Assembly: GCA_001953215.1 (NCBI GenBank) | Contig: CP019169.1 | Coordinates: forward strand, 1,612,001-1,676,000 | Direction of reading: 5' to 3' | Origin: Betaproteobacteria bacterium GR16-43 | GTDB lineage: Bacteria > Pseudomonadota > Gammaproteobacteria > Burkholderiales > Usitatibacteraceae | Length of the DNA: 64,000 bases | Shown here: positions 1-8,550 of the stretch, piece after piece | How positions within the stretch are numbered: the stretch's first letter is position 1 | How the letters are laid out: each line of letters begins with the position of its first letter | Made by a program: the position numbers and the translations under genes | Notes under the pieces: generated by a model | Told to the model about the DNA's origin: nothing | Seen by the model: the letters and a program-made list of their open reading frames with translations, nothing else | Databases searched by the model: none

Positions 1-627
1 GCCTACCCCGAAACGGGCACGCGCCCGTTGTTCGTTCCCACGCGGCGTCCCGCGCCTCCCGCGGCCGCCGTCAATGCGATGGCCAAGGGCCAGTACGTGC
101 TCCAGGGCGTGACGATCGTCGGGGACCTGCGCGTGGCCCTGCTCAAGGACAAATCGGCAGGCCGCATCTATCGCATCGAGAAGGGCGGCGACCTGAACGG
201 ATCCAAGGTGTCTTCGATCGAGCCCGAGAGCGTGACGCTGCAACAGGGCGACGACTCGGAGGTGCTGGAGCTCACGGTCCAGAAAGGCGGCGCCGCGCCG
301 GCCGCCGCCGCCACGGCCGTCGCGCCCCCACAGCCGGGGCAGGGGCCGTTCGCCGCACCTGGCGCCGCCGCCGCGGCCGCCGACCGGGCCGCAGCCGCAG
401 CCGCGGCTGCCGGAGCGCCGCCCGTGCCGGGCATGCCGCCGGGTGGCGGGACCGCCGGGCAGCCGCCCGTGATGCAACCGAGACCGGGCTCCGGCCCGGT
501 TCCGACGGGGCCGGCACCCTCCGGCGCAGGTCCGAGCCCGGCCGCACCCGCGGCGGGGCAAGCAGTCACTCCGGAAGAGCTCCTGGCACGTCGCCGGGCC
601 GCTCGCCGTGCGCAGCAAGCCCAGTAA
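1..627 (+). CDS. Type II secretion GspC/GspN-like protein, 5'-truncated by window edge
   Basis: The frame is open from the first base, so the true start lies outside the window. Near the visible start is TRPLFVPTRRP, followed by a small beta-rich domain (visible residues about 25-95: YVLQGVTIVGDLRVALLKD, then SSIEPESVTLQQGD). This resembles the periplasmic homology region of GspC/PulC and the similar segment in betaproteobacterial GspN-type proteins. The last 110 residues are low-complexity Ala/Pro/Gly with a basic end. The stop is 2 nt before the gspD start, so the two genes are an operon. Known role of the family: link the inner-membrane secretion platform to the secretin. GspC versus GspN cannot be settled without the N-terminus. 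Confidence 0.72.
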   Translation, partial: AYPETGTRPLFVPTRRPAPPAAAVNAMAKGQYVLQGVTIVGDLRVALLKDKSAGRIYRIEKGGDLNGSKVSSIEPESVTLQQGDDSEVLELTVQKGGAAPAAAATAVAPPQPGQGPFAAPGAAAAAADRAAAAAAAAGAPPVPGMPPGGGTAGQPPVMQPRPGSGPVPTGPAPSGAGPSPAAPAAGQAVTPEELLARRRAARRAQQAQ

Positions 628-629
628 CC

Positions 630-2897
630 ATGTCCAGAAAGAAGAATCCCTTGATGCCACCCAAGAAAACCCGGCGCCCGTTCGCCCCTGTGATGTGGTG
701 CGTCATCGCGGCAGGCGCGCTGTCCATGCTTGGGGGCTGCAGCATGTACCCCGGTGGACTCAAGTTTCCGGAGTCCACGGTCGCAGGAGTGCCCGACTCG
801 CAGAAAGGCGACTTCGGCCCCAACCGCCCTGCCAGCCCTCCCCAGTCCGCCGCGAACTCGGCCGCGAGCTCGGCCGCTCCTCCCGTGGAGTCGAAGGTGT
901 ATCCCGGCACCGGCGTCTTCGTGAATCCGAAGCCCGTGCCCCCGGGCCCCGCCGCCGCGCCCGAGGAGGCAAGCCTCAACTTCGAAGGGCTGGACGTGCG
1001 CGAGGTCGCGAAGGTGATCCTCGGCGACTACCTGAAGGAGTCCTATACGGTCCACCCGAGCGTGACGGGCAACGTGACCTTCCGCACCATCAAGCCGATC
1101 TCGAAGAAGGACCTCCTGCCCACCCTCGAAATGCTGCTGCGCCAGAACAACGCCGCGGTCGTTCGCGAGGAGGGGGTCTACAAGATCCTGCCGATCGCCA
1201 GCGTGCGCGGCTCGGTTTCACCGCAGCTCGGCTCGACCACGGCGCCGCTGCCGCCCGGCTTCTCGGTGATCGTGGTTCCGCTCAAGTTCGTCGGCGGCAA
1301 GGAAATGCAGAAGCTGCTCGAGCCCTTCGCCGCGGACAACACGGTGCGCGTCGACGACGTGCGCAACCTCGTGATCCTCGCCGGCCACCAGCGCGAGCTG
1401 CGCCACTTGCTCGACACCATCGAGCTCTTCGACGTGGATTGGCTCGCAGGCTATTCGATCGGCCTCTTCCCGATCAAGAGCGCCGACGTGAAGACGCTGG
1501 TGGCGGACCTCGACAAGATCTTCGGTCCCACGGGCCAGGGGCCGCTGTCGGGCATCGTGCGCGTGATCCCCATCGAGCGCCTGAACGCGCTGCTGCTGGT
1601 CACGACGCAGCCACGCTACCTCGAGATGGCGAAGACGTGGGTGGATCGCCTGGACCAGATGGGCGGAACCTCCGGCGGTTCGCGCTTCTTCGTCTACTAC
1701 GTGAAGAACGGCAAGGCCGAGAACCTGGCGCAACTCGTGGGGGACCTCTTCTCCTCGCGGCGCGCTTCCAGTGCGCCGTCGCTGGCGCCCGGCTCGCGTC
1801 CGGCCGAGATCCGCAGCTCCGCGCCCACGCTGGGCGGCATGACGGCGCAGCAGGCCCCGGCTACGGCTGCGTCGTCGGCGCCGGCCTCCGCGACCTTCCA
1901 GTTGTCGTCGGGTGTCGGCTCCACCGCGAGCGAAGTTCGCGTGATCGCGGACAAGGATACGAACTCGCTGCTGATCCTCTCCACGCAGTCGGACTACGAA
2001 GTGATCGAGAGCGCGCTGCGCAAGCTCGACGTGATCCCGAGGCAGGTCCTGGTCGAGGTGTTCCTCGCGGAAGTCTCGCTCACGGACGACCTGAAGTTCG
2101 GCATCGAGTGGTTCATCAACGGGCGCAGCAATTCGAGCACGACCGGCCAGATCAACCTGGGTGGGCTGCCTCCCTTGACGTCCGCGGGCGTGCCTCCCGG
2201 TGTCCCGGTCCCGATCTCGCCCCCGGTCTTCCAGTTGGTGAGCCTGTCGGGCACCGCCGTACGCGCCGTGCTGAACTCGCTGGGGCAGGACGGGCGCTCG
2301 CAAGTGCTCGCCTCGCCGCAGATCATGGTGCTGGACAACCAGAAGGCCCAGATCAAGGTCGGCGACCGCATCTCGGTCCAGACGTCGCAGCAGTCCGGCG
2401 TGAGCACCGGCACCGGCGTCCTGAGCCAGTTCCAGTACATCGAGACCGGCATCCTCCTCACGGTGACGCCGCGCATCAACTCCGGCGGGCAGGTCACGCT
2501 CGATATCAACCAGGAGGTGAGCGTCGCCGACCCGAATACCGGCAATACGGCCGCCAACCCCAACCCGAACGTGAACTCGCGTTCGGCACAGACCACGGTG
2601 GTGGTGGCTTCCGGGGATTCCATCGTCCTGGGCGGGCTGATCCGTGAGGACAACCTGCGCACCTCGGCGGGTGTCCCGCTGCTTTCGAAGATCCCGATTT
2701 TGGGCGCCGCGTTCGGCAGCCAGTCGATCAAACGCCGCCGCACCGAGCTGGTGCTGATCGTGACCCCGAAGATCATCAGCGACGCGGCCCAGGCCCGGGA
2801 AGCGACCGACGAACTGCGCAAACGGCTTCCGGCGCTCGAAGGATTCCTCCCGAAGCGGGATGGAACCCCCCCCGGAACGAGCCCGAGGAACCCGTAG
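630..2897 (+). CDS. gspD: Type II secretion system secretin GspD (outer membrane lipoprotein)
   Basis: 755 residues. A basic N-terminus is followed by a hydrophobic segment and lipobox LGGC with Cys37, so an outer-membrane lipoprotein is predicted. Periplasmic N-domains run from about residue 110 (LNFEGLDVREVAKVILGDYL) through N1-N3 repeats (VIVVPLKFVGGKEMQKLL; GIVRVIPIERLNALLLVTT). The secretin core is at about 470-735, with VLASPQIMVLDNQKAQI, VVVASGDSIVLGGLI and PLLSKIPILGAAFG, the classic GspD/PilQ signature; the size fits GspD. A Ser/Ala-rich linker (about 385-430) interrupts the N3 region. The protein should form the multimeric channel for folded exoproteins, of which this window encodes several. 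ATG 654 is an alternative start, but ATG 630 fits the 2-nt spacing from the upstream gene. Confidence 0.95.
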   Translation: MSRKKNPLMPPKKTRRPFAPVMWCVIAAGALSMLGGCSMYPGGLKFPESTVAGVPDSQKGDFGPNRPASPPQSAANSAASSAAPPVESKVYPGTGVFVNPKPVPPGPAAAPEEASLNFEGLDVREVAKVILGDYLKESYTVHPSVTGNVTFRTIKPISKKDLLPTLEMLLRQNNAAVVREEGVYKILPIASVRGSVSPQLGSTTAPLPPGFSVIVVPLKFVGGKEMQKLLEPFAADNTVRVDDVRNLVILAGHQRELRHLLDTIELFDVDWLAGYSIGLFPIKSADVKTLVADLDKIFGPTGQGPLSGIVRVIPIERLNALLLVTTQPRYLEMAKTWVDRLDQMGGTSGGSRFFVYYVKNGKAENLAQLVGDLFSSRRASSAPSLAPGSRPAEIRSSAPTLGGMTAQQAPATAASSAPASATFQLSSGVGSTASEVRVIADKDTNSLLILSTQSDYEVIESALRKLDVIPRQVLVEVFLAEVSLTDDLKFGIEWFINGRSNSSTTGQINLGGLPPLTSAGVPPGVPVPISPPVFQLVSLSGTAVRAVLNSLGQDGRSQVLASPQIMVLDNQKAQIKVGDRISVQTSQQSGVSTGTGVLSQFQYIETGILLTVTPRINSGGQVTLDINQEVSVADPNTGNTAANPNPNVNSRSAQTTVVVASGDSIVLGGLIREDNLRTSAGVPLLSKIPILGAAFGSQSIKRRRTELVLIVTPKIISDAAQAREATDELRKRLPALEGFLPKRDGTPPGTSPRNP

Positions 2898-2964
2898 TTA
2901 CCACAACATTCTTGTTTATTATTAGATGTTTATCGGAAATACCTGCGCCATTTCATTAACAGGG

Positions 2965-2984
2965 GTGTTGTGTCTGTACAACAC
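2965..2984. repeat. Small hairpin in AT-rich intergenic DNA after gspD
   Basis: GTGTTGT and ACAACAC flank a 6-nt loop. It lies in the AT-rich gap between gspD and the lipoprotein gene and upstream of that gene's promoter. No U-run follows it directly, so it is not a canonical terminator. It could stabilise the gspD mRNA 3' end or be a protein site. Confidence 0.4.
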
Positions 2985-2999
2985 TGTTGCAAATTCTGT

Positions 3000-3028
3000 T
3001 TGACGCGGTAATTCAACTTAACTAGTCT
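3000..3028 (+). promoter_or_regulatory. Sigma-70-type promoter for the 3045 lipoprotein gene
   Basis: A -35 TTGACG (3000-3005) and a -10 TAGTCT (3023-3028) are separated by 17 nt. Transcription would start near 3035, just at the GAGG ribosome-binding site (3035-3038) that precedes the GTG start. Seen in sequence; activity inferred. Confidence 0.55.
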
Positions 3029-3044
3029 TGCGGCGAGGTTAGAC

Positions 3045-3425
3045 GTGAAATCTACTTTTTTCGGCCTGTTGGCAGCGGTAGCGGTCCTGTCGGGTTGTGC
3101 AACGACAGCGACGAAGCCGCCGGAAGAAATCGTCAAGGCGCGGGCCCAGAGTCGGTGGGATGCGCTGGTAAAGGCAGATGTGCCGGGCGCGTATGCGTTC
3201 CTGAGTCCCGCCAGCCGGTCTACGGTGACGCTGGAGGGATACAAGGGCGCGATCAACCCGGGTTTCTGGAAGGCCGCCACCGTCGACAAGGTGGTCTGTG
3301 AAACACCGGAGAGTTGCGAGGCCTACGCGACGATCGAATACGACTACCGGGGGATGCGCATCAAGACCCCCCTCCGGGAGCCCTGGATCAAGGATGGTAC
3401 GGAATGGTGGTACCTGTACCGATAG
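3045..3425 (+). CDS. Small putative lipoprotein of unknown function
   Basis: 126 residues with a GTG start at 3045, chosen because GAGG lies 6 nt upstream and a signal peptide begins immediately. Lipobox LSGC puts the acylated cysteine at residue 18. The mature part (about residues 28-126) is a compact alpha+beta fold with two cysteines (VVCETPESCEAY) and a tryptophan-rich end (EWWYLYR). It resembles NTF2-like or small periplasmic domains in size and composition, but I do not recognise the family. It has its own promoter and stands alone between gspD and the surface-protein gene. Confidence 0.75.
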   Translation: MKSTFFGLLAAVAVLSGCATTATKPPEEIVKARAQSRWDALVKADVPGAYAFLSPASRSTVTLEGYKGAINPGFWKAATVDKVVCETPESCEAYATIEYDYRGMRIKTPLREPWIKDGTEWWYLYR

Positions 3426-3460
3426 GCGGAAGCCGCAGAGTGCAGCTGGATTGCCCGCAT

Positions 3461-3490
3461 TTGTGCTGGGGCGGGAACGTGGGATAGAAT
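3461..3490 (+). promoter_or_regulatory. Promoter of the 3554 surface-protein gene
   Basis: -35 TTGTGC (3461-3466), 18-nt spacer, -10 TAGAAT (3485-3490). The predicted transcript begins near 3497, giving a ~57-nt leader that contains the 18-bp palindrome at 3510-3527 and the strong ribosome-binding site. Confidence 0.55.
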
Positions 3491-3509
3491 TGTAGTGTTG
3501 TGCACCTCT

Positions 3510-3527
3510 AAAAAGTGATCACTTTTT
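3510..3527. promoter_or_regulatory. Perfect 18-bp palindrome in the leader of the 3554 gene
   Basis: AAAAAGTGATCACTTTTT is a perfect palindrome, followed by two more Ts, and ends about 9 nt before the AAAGGAG ribosome-binding site. It could be an operator or an mRNA hairpin just ahead of the initiation region. No known regulator is recognised. Confidence 0.5.
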
Positions 3528-3553
3528 TTCTTCACAAAGGAGCAACCCAAAAC

Positions 3554-5095
3554 ATGAACACCTTCAAAAGAAAAGCGCTGATTTCCGCGGTGCTGGCCGG
3601 CATCGGCGCAGCGGGAACCGCGGAAGCGGTTTACCTGAGCCCGAACAACACGGGTCAGGTGCTCATCTACCCGTACTACACGGTTCAATCCGCGGCGGGC
3701 AACAACTGGAACACGTACATCTCCGTCGTCAACACGACGTCGCGTGCGAAAGCGGTCAAAGTCCGCTTCCTCGAGGGCAAGACCTCGGCGGAAGTCCTTG
3801 ACTTTAACCTCTTCCTCTCGCCGAACGACGTGTGGACCGGCGCCATCATCCCGGCCGACGCCACTGCCACTTCGCCTGGCCGCCTGGTGACCGCGGACGT
3901 GTCCTGCACGAACCCGCCGATCCCCGCGACTGGCGTCGATTTCCGTAACTTCCTGTTCACGGGTGGCGACGCGCTTCCGGGCGCCGGCCTCGACCGTACG
4001 CGTGAAGGCTACGTCGAAATCCTCGAAATGGGCGTCCTCACGGGCACCTGGGCCGCTGCCGTGACGCATACGGCCGCTGGCACGCCGGCGAACTGCGCCG
4101 TCGTCAACGTCGCCCCGTCGTCGCTGACCCCGCTGACCATCGAGAACCCGCAAGGTGCGATGGCCGGTACGGGCACGCTGATCAACGTCAACTCCGGTCT
4201 CGACGCCACGTACCAGGCGCAGGCGCTGGAAGGCTGGCGCAACGACACGTTCTTCACGGATTCCGGCTTCGTCACGCCGTCGCTGGCCAGCGCTGTTCCG
4301 GCCATCAGCCTCGTGATCAACTCGGGCCTCATCGACCCCGCCACGGGCGCCTCGACGCTGGCCACCGCGTACCGCACGGACTTCGGCCTCGCCGCTGTCT
4401 CGGGCGTTGCCTCCGGTGCCCGCGCTGTTGCCTCCGTGTTCATGCACACGGCGGTGTTGAACGAGTACGTGCTGGACACCGCCACGCAGTCGCTGACCGA
4501 CTGGGTCATCACCCAGCCGCTGAAGCGCCTGTTCGTGTCGAACACGACGGCCGCCCAACCGTACTCCAACATCCTGACCTCGTCGGGTGCTTGCGAGACG
4601 ATCGGCTTCTCGTTCTTCAACCGTGAAGAGCGCGGCGCGACTGCCAGCGGTTCCGATTTCTCCCCGCTGCCCCCGGGCGCGACGGCGAACTCGATCTGCT
4701 GGGAATCCAGCGTGGTCTCGATCAAGAACGGTGCCGCTCACATGCCGGCCAACACGACCTCGTCGGTGCTGGGCTCGGTCAACGTGACGAACGTCACGGT
4801 GACCACGGGCTTCCAGAACGGCTGGGGCGCGCTGACCTTCACCGGCACGGGCGCGACGACGCTGGGCATGGGTCCGACGGCAGCTGGTACGAGCGGTGGC
4901 GTTTCGCTCGGCACCAACTTCGCGGGCGCGATCCCGGCTCCGTTCGCTGGCGTGGTGACGTTCTTCGGTCTGCCGGCCACGGGCTTCATGGTCCGCACGT
5001 TCAAGAACGGCAACCTGACCTGCGGCACGGCAACGTGCCAGGGCAACTACGGTGGTTTGTTCACGCACGGTTTCCGGACTGTGATCACCCCGTAA
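3554..5095 (+). CDS. Secreted/cell-surface protein, abundant-type, function unknown
   Basis: 513 residues. The start is ATG 3554, because AAAGGAG (3536-3542) precedes it and a signal peptide begins there (cleavage after about residue 25, GTAEA). The mature protein is rich in Thr, Ala, Gly and Val and opens with VYLSPNNTGQVLIYPYYTV and NNWNTYISVVNTT. This opening is typical of a conserved betaproteobacterial cell-surface family with no assigned function. Cysteines are few (for example SCTNPP, GNLTCGTATCQGN). No anchor, autotransporter or PEP-CTERM tail is visible. A strong promoter, a strong ribosome-binding site and a near-perfect terminator suggest high expression as a single-gene transcript. 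A surface-layer-like role, possibly exported by the adjacent type II system, is inference. Confidence 0.8.
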   Translation: MNTFKRKALISAVLAGIGAAGTAEAVYLSPNNTGQVLIYPYYTVQSAAGNNWNTYISVVNTTSRAKAVKVRFLEGKTSAEVLDFNLFLSPNDVWTGAIIPADATATSPGRLVTADVSCTNPPIPATGVDFRNFLFTGGDALPGAGLDRTREGYVEILEMGVLTGTWAAAVTHTAAGTPANCAVVNVAPSSLTPLTIENPQGAMAGTGTLINVNSGLDATYQAQALEGWRNDTFFTDSGFVTPSLASAVPAISLVINSGLIDPATGASTLATAYRTDFGLAAVSGVASGARAVASVFMHTAVLNEYVLDTATQSLTDWVITQPLKRLFVSNTTAAQPYSNILTSSGACETIGFSFFNREERGATASGSDFSPLPPGATANSICWESSVVSIKNGAAHMPANTTSSVLGSVNVTNVTVTTGFQNGWGALTFTGTGATTLGMGPTAAGTSGGVSLGTNFAGAIPAPFAGVVTFFGLPATGFMVRTFKNGNLTCGTATCQGNYGGLFTHGFRTVITP

Positions 5096-5147
5096 TAGCC
5101 GCAAACGATGGCCCGGGGATTCACTCCCGGGTCTTCGGAACAACAAG

Positions 5148-5181
5148 ACAGGCGGGGCTTCGGCCCCGCCTGTTTTTTTTT
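5148..5181 (+). terminator. Strong intrinsic terminator after the 3554 gene
   Basis: An 11-bp stem (ACAGGCGGGGC / GCCCCGCCTGT) with loop TTCG (5159-5162) is followed by nine Ts. This is the clearest rho-independent terminator in the window. Confidence 0.92.
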
Positions 5182-5282
5182 GGGTTCAGTCGTGAGAAAA
5201 TTGCATCAGAGTGGGCTTATGCTCTTGCGTTATCATTTGTTTAAGGGTATTAGTTAATGTATTACGCGAAGATGCTCAAAAA

Positions 5283-5365
5283 ATAGGCAAACCGGGCATC
5301 CGGGCGCTAGGCTTCAGATGGAATGTGGCGCCATGGCGTCGAACAGGTCAGCACGAGTTAAGATG
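5283..5365 (+). promoter_or_regulatory. Structured leader upstream of the 5522 gene; weak GEMM-like (cyclic di-GMP-I) resemblance
   Basis: The 340-nt stretch after the terminator has no gene. It holds GGCAAACC (5286-5293), a CCGG/CCGG hairpin, GGCGCTAGGC, then GATGG paired with CCATGGC. The order of elements recalls the cyclic di-GMP-I riboswitch, but the conserved GACGCAAAGCC is not preserved, so identity is doubtful. The adjacent AAAAAACTTTTTT (5366-5378) is a weak self-complementary run. The remaining sequence to 5521 shows only the AAGGAA ribosome-binding site. Confidence 0.3.
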
Positions 5366-5521
5366 AAAAAACTTTTTTCGCGGCAGAAAAAGCTCTCACG
5401 GACTTCGATGCTAAACTTCGCATCCGTTCGCAGGTTTCGGTCGTATGCTCTTCAGTTACAAACAGATTTTGTCTCCGGTCAGCGACGCGCCCGCGCCGGA
5501 CACCCCACCAAGGAATTCTCG

Positions 5522-6784
5522 ATGACTCGACTTCTCGGCTTCATTTCCCGTGCGTGTGCCCTGGTTGCAGCAACGGCCGGCATCGCCTTGGTCAGCACCC
5601 CCGCATCGGCGCTTACCGTCAACTTCGTCGGGTGCCCAGGTACCGGCTCCGCCACGTACTCGACCATTTCCGTGGACATCAATGGCACGGTCACGGTGAA
5701 CTGCAGCGGCGGGTCACCGACCGGCGTGCTGAATGTGATCGCTCCCGGCTCTCTGGATGTGAGTGGGACGGCTACGTTCATGGTCACACGCACTAACGGC
5801 AGCACGGGTGCGGCTACCGTCAACGTCGGCACAAACACACCGAATTGCACCACCAGCACGCCCACCCTTGCCTGGGCTGCTGGCGATGCCACCTCCCAAC
5901 CCGTTTCCGTGACGGCGGGGGCGGCGTCTGGCGTCCTGTGCACCGTGTCGCTCTCGGGCGTTACGGGCGCCACCATCGGCACAGTCTCGGCAAGCGTCAC
6001 CATTTCGAATCCGACAGCCGCTGGCGCGTTCTCGCTGAGCGCCCCCGCGCAGCTCGCGAAGGCGACGACGACGACCAACGAGATCGTCGTGAAGCACACG
6101 GGTGGCGGCAGCCAATCCCCGCCGGCGGTCGTCACGTTCACGGTGTCGGGCGGTTGCACGACATCCACGACGAGCCCCATCAACTTCACGTTGGGTGACG
6201 CGACCGACAAGCCGATCGTCATCACGACGCCGGCAACTTCGGGTGGAGCGTGCATCGTGAGCGCGGTGACACCGTCGGGCACCGAAGCCAAGACCATCAA
6301 CATCACGGAGCCGGTCGGCCCGTGCCCGGTGGTATCGAATGTGGTCGAACTGGCCCTCGGCAACAAGAACACGCCTACCTTGGTGGTGGCGTCCAACGCC
6401 CAGATCGCGTCGGTACCGCTGCCTTCGCAGGCGTCGCTCAACAAGCTGAGCGGCATCCTGATGTTCGGGGAATCGTCGGCGGCCTACTCGCCCAACCCGG
6501 TCGTCATGGAAGTGACGATCAGCAAGTGCAAGGGCGTCATCAACAGCGACTACACCGACAACTGCAACATCCGCCGCACCAACGGCAACTACAACGAGAT
6601 GTACTGGTGGTCCAAGCCGGGTGCCGGCATCGTCGACCGGGCTGGGTCCAACGCGCTGGGCGCTTGCTGGGCGCCGGACACCGAGGGTCCCTGGTACATC
6701 AACACGCGATTCACGCATAACGGCTGCGCGTACGGCGCTTCGACCTGCGGATTCGCACTGCAGTGGGGTGGCGGCGCGTACTAG
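5522..6784 (+). CDS. Secreted protein of unknown function with repeated beta domains
   Basis: 420 residues from ATG 5522. An open frame reaches upstream, but AAGGAA lies 6 nt before this ATG and a signal peptide begins here (MTRLLGFISRACALVAATAG, cleavage after STPASA). The mature region is Ser/Thr/Gly/Val-rich and has at least two related beta-sandwich-like repeats, each with paired cysteines (GTVTVNCSGGSPTGVLNV; VTFTVSGGCTTSTTSPINF). The C-terminal ~140 residues are different: tryptophan- and cysteine-rich (NEMYWWSKPG, GACWAPDTEGPWY, CAYGASTCGF), perhaps a disulphide-stabilised binding domain. No family is recognised. It is flanked by terminators on both sides, so it is monocistronic. Confidence 0.75.
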   Translation: MTRLLGFISRACALVAATAGIALVSTPASALTVNFVGCPGTGSATYSTISVDINGTVTVNCSGGSPTGVLNVIAPGSLDVSGTATFMVTRTNGSTGAATVNVGTNTPNCTTSTPTLAWAAGDATSQPVSVTAGAASGVLCTVSLSGVTGATIGTVSASVTISNPTAAGAFSLSAPAQLAKATTTTNEIVVKHTGGGSQSPPAVVTFTVSGGCTTSTTSPINFTLGDATDKPIVITTPATSGGACIVSAVTPSGTEAKTINITEPVGPCPVVSNVVELALGNKNTPTLVVASNAQIASVPLPSQASLNKLSGILMFGESSAAYSPNPVVMEVTISKCKGVINSDYTDNCNIRRTNGNYNEMYWWSKPGAGIVDRAGSNALGACWAPDTEGPWYINTRFTHNGCAYGASTCGFALQWGGGAY

Positions 6785-6816
6785 CGCGGCGTTCGCAACT
6801 CTCGACTGACCCAAGT

Positions 6817-6850
6817 GCCCGCGCGCATACTGCGCGCGGGCCTTTCTTTT
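6817..6850 (+). terminator. Intrinsic terminator after the 5522 gene
   Basis: Stem GCCCGCGCGCA / TGCGCGCGGGC (11 bp) with loop TAC, followed by CTTTCTTTT. It ends 11 nt before the next ATG, so the isomerase gene needs either read-through or an unseen promoter. Confidence 0.8.
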
Positions 6851-6861
6851 GGCACATTCCG

Positions 6862-7803
6862 ATGAAGCACAAGATCCTCGCTTTCCCCCTGTTGCTGGCT
6901 TTCGCCGCCTTCGCGGCACCCCCCGCGAAACTCGCCCCGGATGCCCCGCTGCTCGTCGATGGCTCGATCGTCGTCGACGCGGCCGACTTCGAAGGAGCGA
7001 TGCTGCGGGTCCCGGAAAATCGTCGCGATGAGTTCCGCATGAGCTACGACCGCGTCGCGGGCATGGTCGATGGCGTCTTCCTGGCGCGCACCCTCGCCGC
7101 GAAGGCGCGCGAGGCCGGCCTCGACAAGGACCCGGCGGTGCAGCGCCGCCTCGTGCAGCTCCAGGACGGACTGCTGGCCGACCTCTATACCCAGAAGCTC
7201 GAGCGCGATGCCCCGGTCCCCGACATGGAACGGCGCGCGCGCGAGCTCTACCTGGCGGACCTTTCGCAGTACAAGACCGAGGAGCAGGTCAATCTCCAGC
7301 ACATCCTCATCAACCTCCAGGGGCGCACCCGGGAAATGGCGCTGGAGAAGGCCCAGAAGGTCCGCGCCGAGATCGTCGCGGGCAAGGAAGACTTCCTCTC
7401 GCTCGCCCGGCGCTATTCCGACGATCCCGACAAGCGCCGCAACGACGGCGACCTCGGCTGGAATGCGGCGAAGAGTTTCGTCCCGCCGGTCACCCAGGCC
7501 ATGGCCAAGATGAAACCCGGCGAGCTCTCGGAGCCGGTCGAGTCGGAACTCGGCTTCCACATCATTCGCCTGATCGACCGCAAGCCCCCGGAAACGACCA
7601 AGTTCGAGGCGGTCAAGAAGCAGATCATGGCCGCCGAGAAGGAGCGGATGCAGAAGGCCCGTGTCGAAGCGATCGTCCAGTCGGTGCGCGGCAGCCCGAC
7701 CATCCTGGTCCATCGCCAGAACGTCGAGGCGCTGGTGACCCCGTTCGATCCGAAGCTCATGACCCCGCAAGACAAGGCGCCGGGTTCGCCCGCCCCCAAA
7801 TAG
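6862..7803 (+). CDS. Periplasmic peptidyl-prolyl isomerase, parvulin (PpiC/SurA type)
   Basis: 313 residues. ATG 6862 is chosen because a signal peptide starts there (hydrophobic LAFPLLLAFAAFA, cleavage about residue 18); no good ribosome-binding site is visible. A helical N-terminal region (20-135) is followed by the parvulin domain at about 140-243 (VNLQHILINLQ, YSDDPDKRRNDGDLGWN, GELSEPVESELGFHIIRLI). The D-G-D-L-G-W motif and the final G-F-H-I-I are diagnostic. The family isomerises prolyl bonds of exported proteins, and the flanking exported-protein genes give it clients. The tail is Pro/Lys-rich. Confidence 0.88.
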   Translation: MKHKILAFPLLLAFAAFAAPPAKLAPDAPLLVDGSIVVDAADFEGAMLRVPENRRDEFRMSYDRVAGMVDGVFLARTLAAKAREAGLDKDPAVQRRLVQLQDGLLADLYTQKLERDAPVPDMERRARELYLADLSQYKTEEQVNLQHILINLQGRTREMALEKAQKVRAEIVAGKEDFLSLARRYSDDPDKRRNDGDLGWNAAKSFVPPVTQAMAKMKPGELSEPVESELGFHIIRLIDRKPPETTKFEAVKKQIMAAEKERMQKARVEAIVQSVRGSPTILVHRQNVEALVTPFDPKLMTPQDKAPGSPAPK

Positions 7804-7816
7804 GAGACGGTCCGCC

Positions 7817-8518
7817 GTGATCCGTGTCTTCATCGGTTACGACGAGCGCGAAGCGGGGGCCTTCAGCGTGCTCTCGTACTCGATCCACCAACGCGCCACG
7901 CAACCGGTGAGCATCACGCCGGTGATGCTGGACCAGCTCAAGCCCGCCGGCCTGTACTGGCGCGAGGCCAACGCGCTCGCCTCGACCGACTTCTCGTTCT
8001 CGCGCTTCCTCACCCCGTACCTGTGCGGGTTCCAGGGCTGGGCGATCTTCACCGACAACGACATGCTCGTGCGCGACGACATCGCGAAGCTCTGGGCGCT
8101 GCGCGACGAACGCTTCGCCGTGCAAGTGGTAAAGCACCACCACGTGCCCAAGGAGGAGACGAAGTTCCTCGGCCGGGTGCAGACCAAGTACGAGAAGAAG
8201 AACTGGTCCTCGGTCATGCTCATGAATTGCGCGAAGTGCACCACGCTCACCCCGGACTACGTGAACAACGCCTCCGGGCTCGAGCTGCACCAGTTCAAGT
8301 GGCTCGCCTCCGACGACCTCATCGGCGAGCTCCCGGCGCGCTGGAACCACCTGGTCGGCTATGACGCGTACCGCGAGGACGCGGCGCTGGTCCACTTCAC
8401 GAGCGGCGGGCCGTATTTCGCCGAGTACGAAAAGTGCGACTATGCGCAGGATTGGTTCGACGAGCAGAAGCGCATGAACAACGTGACCCAGCGAGAGAAG
8501 GCCGCCAAGACGGCTTGA
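7817..8518 (+). CDS. Glycosyltransferase, GT-A fold (GT8-like)
   Basis: 233 residues, GTG start at 7817, with GGAG (7803-7806) overlapping the previous stop region. It begins VFIGYDEREAGAFSVLSYSI and has a TDNDM motif (about residue 80) in the position of the metal-binding DxD of GT-A enzymes. It then has SSVMLMNC and LPARWNHLVGYD, as in GT8-like enzymes that act on LPS or capsule. No signal peptide or membrane segment, so cytosolic. It leads the export operon; the next gene starts 32 nt downstream. Donor and acceptor cannot be told from sequence. Confidence 0.75.
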   Translation: MIRVFIGYDEREAGAFSVLSYSIHQRATQPVSITPVMLDQLKPAGLYWREANALASTDFSFSRFLTPYLCGFQGWAIFTDNDMLVRDDIAKLWALRDERFAVQVVKHHHVPKEETKFLGRVQTKYEKKNWSSVMLMNCAKCTTLTPDYVNNASGLELHQFKWLASDDLIGELPARWNHLVGYDAYREDAALVHFTSGGPYFAEYEKCDYAQDWFDEQKRMNNVTQREKAAKTA

Positions 8519-8550
8519 GCCTTGTCCCGTCCGGAGCCGCCGCCCCGGCG

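Noticed and set aside
5096-5521. Extension of the 5522 gene to an upstream start at 5318
   Set aside because: The upstream part is AT-rich, structured, non-exported sequence; the ribosome-binding site and signal peptide both fit ATG 5522.
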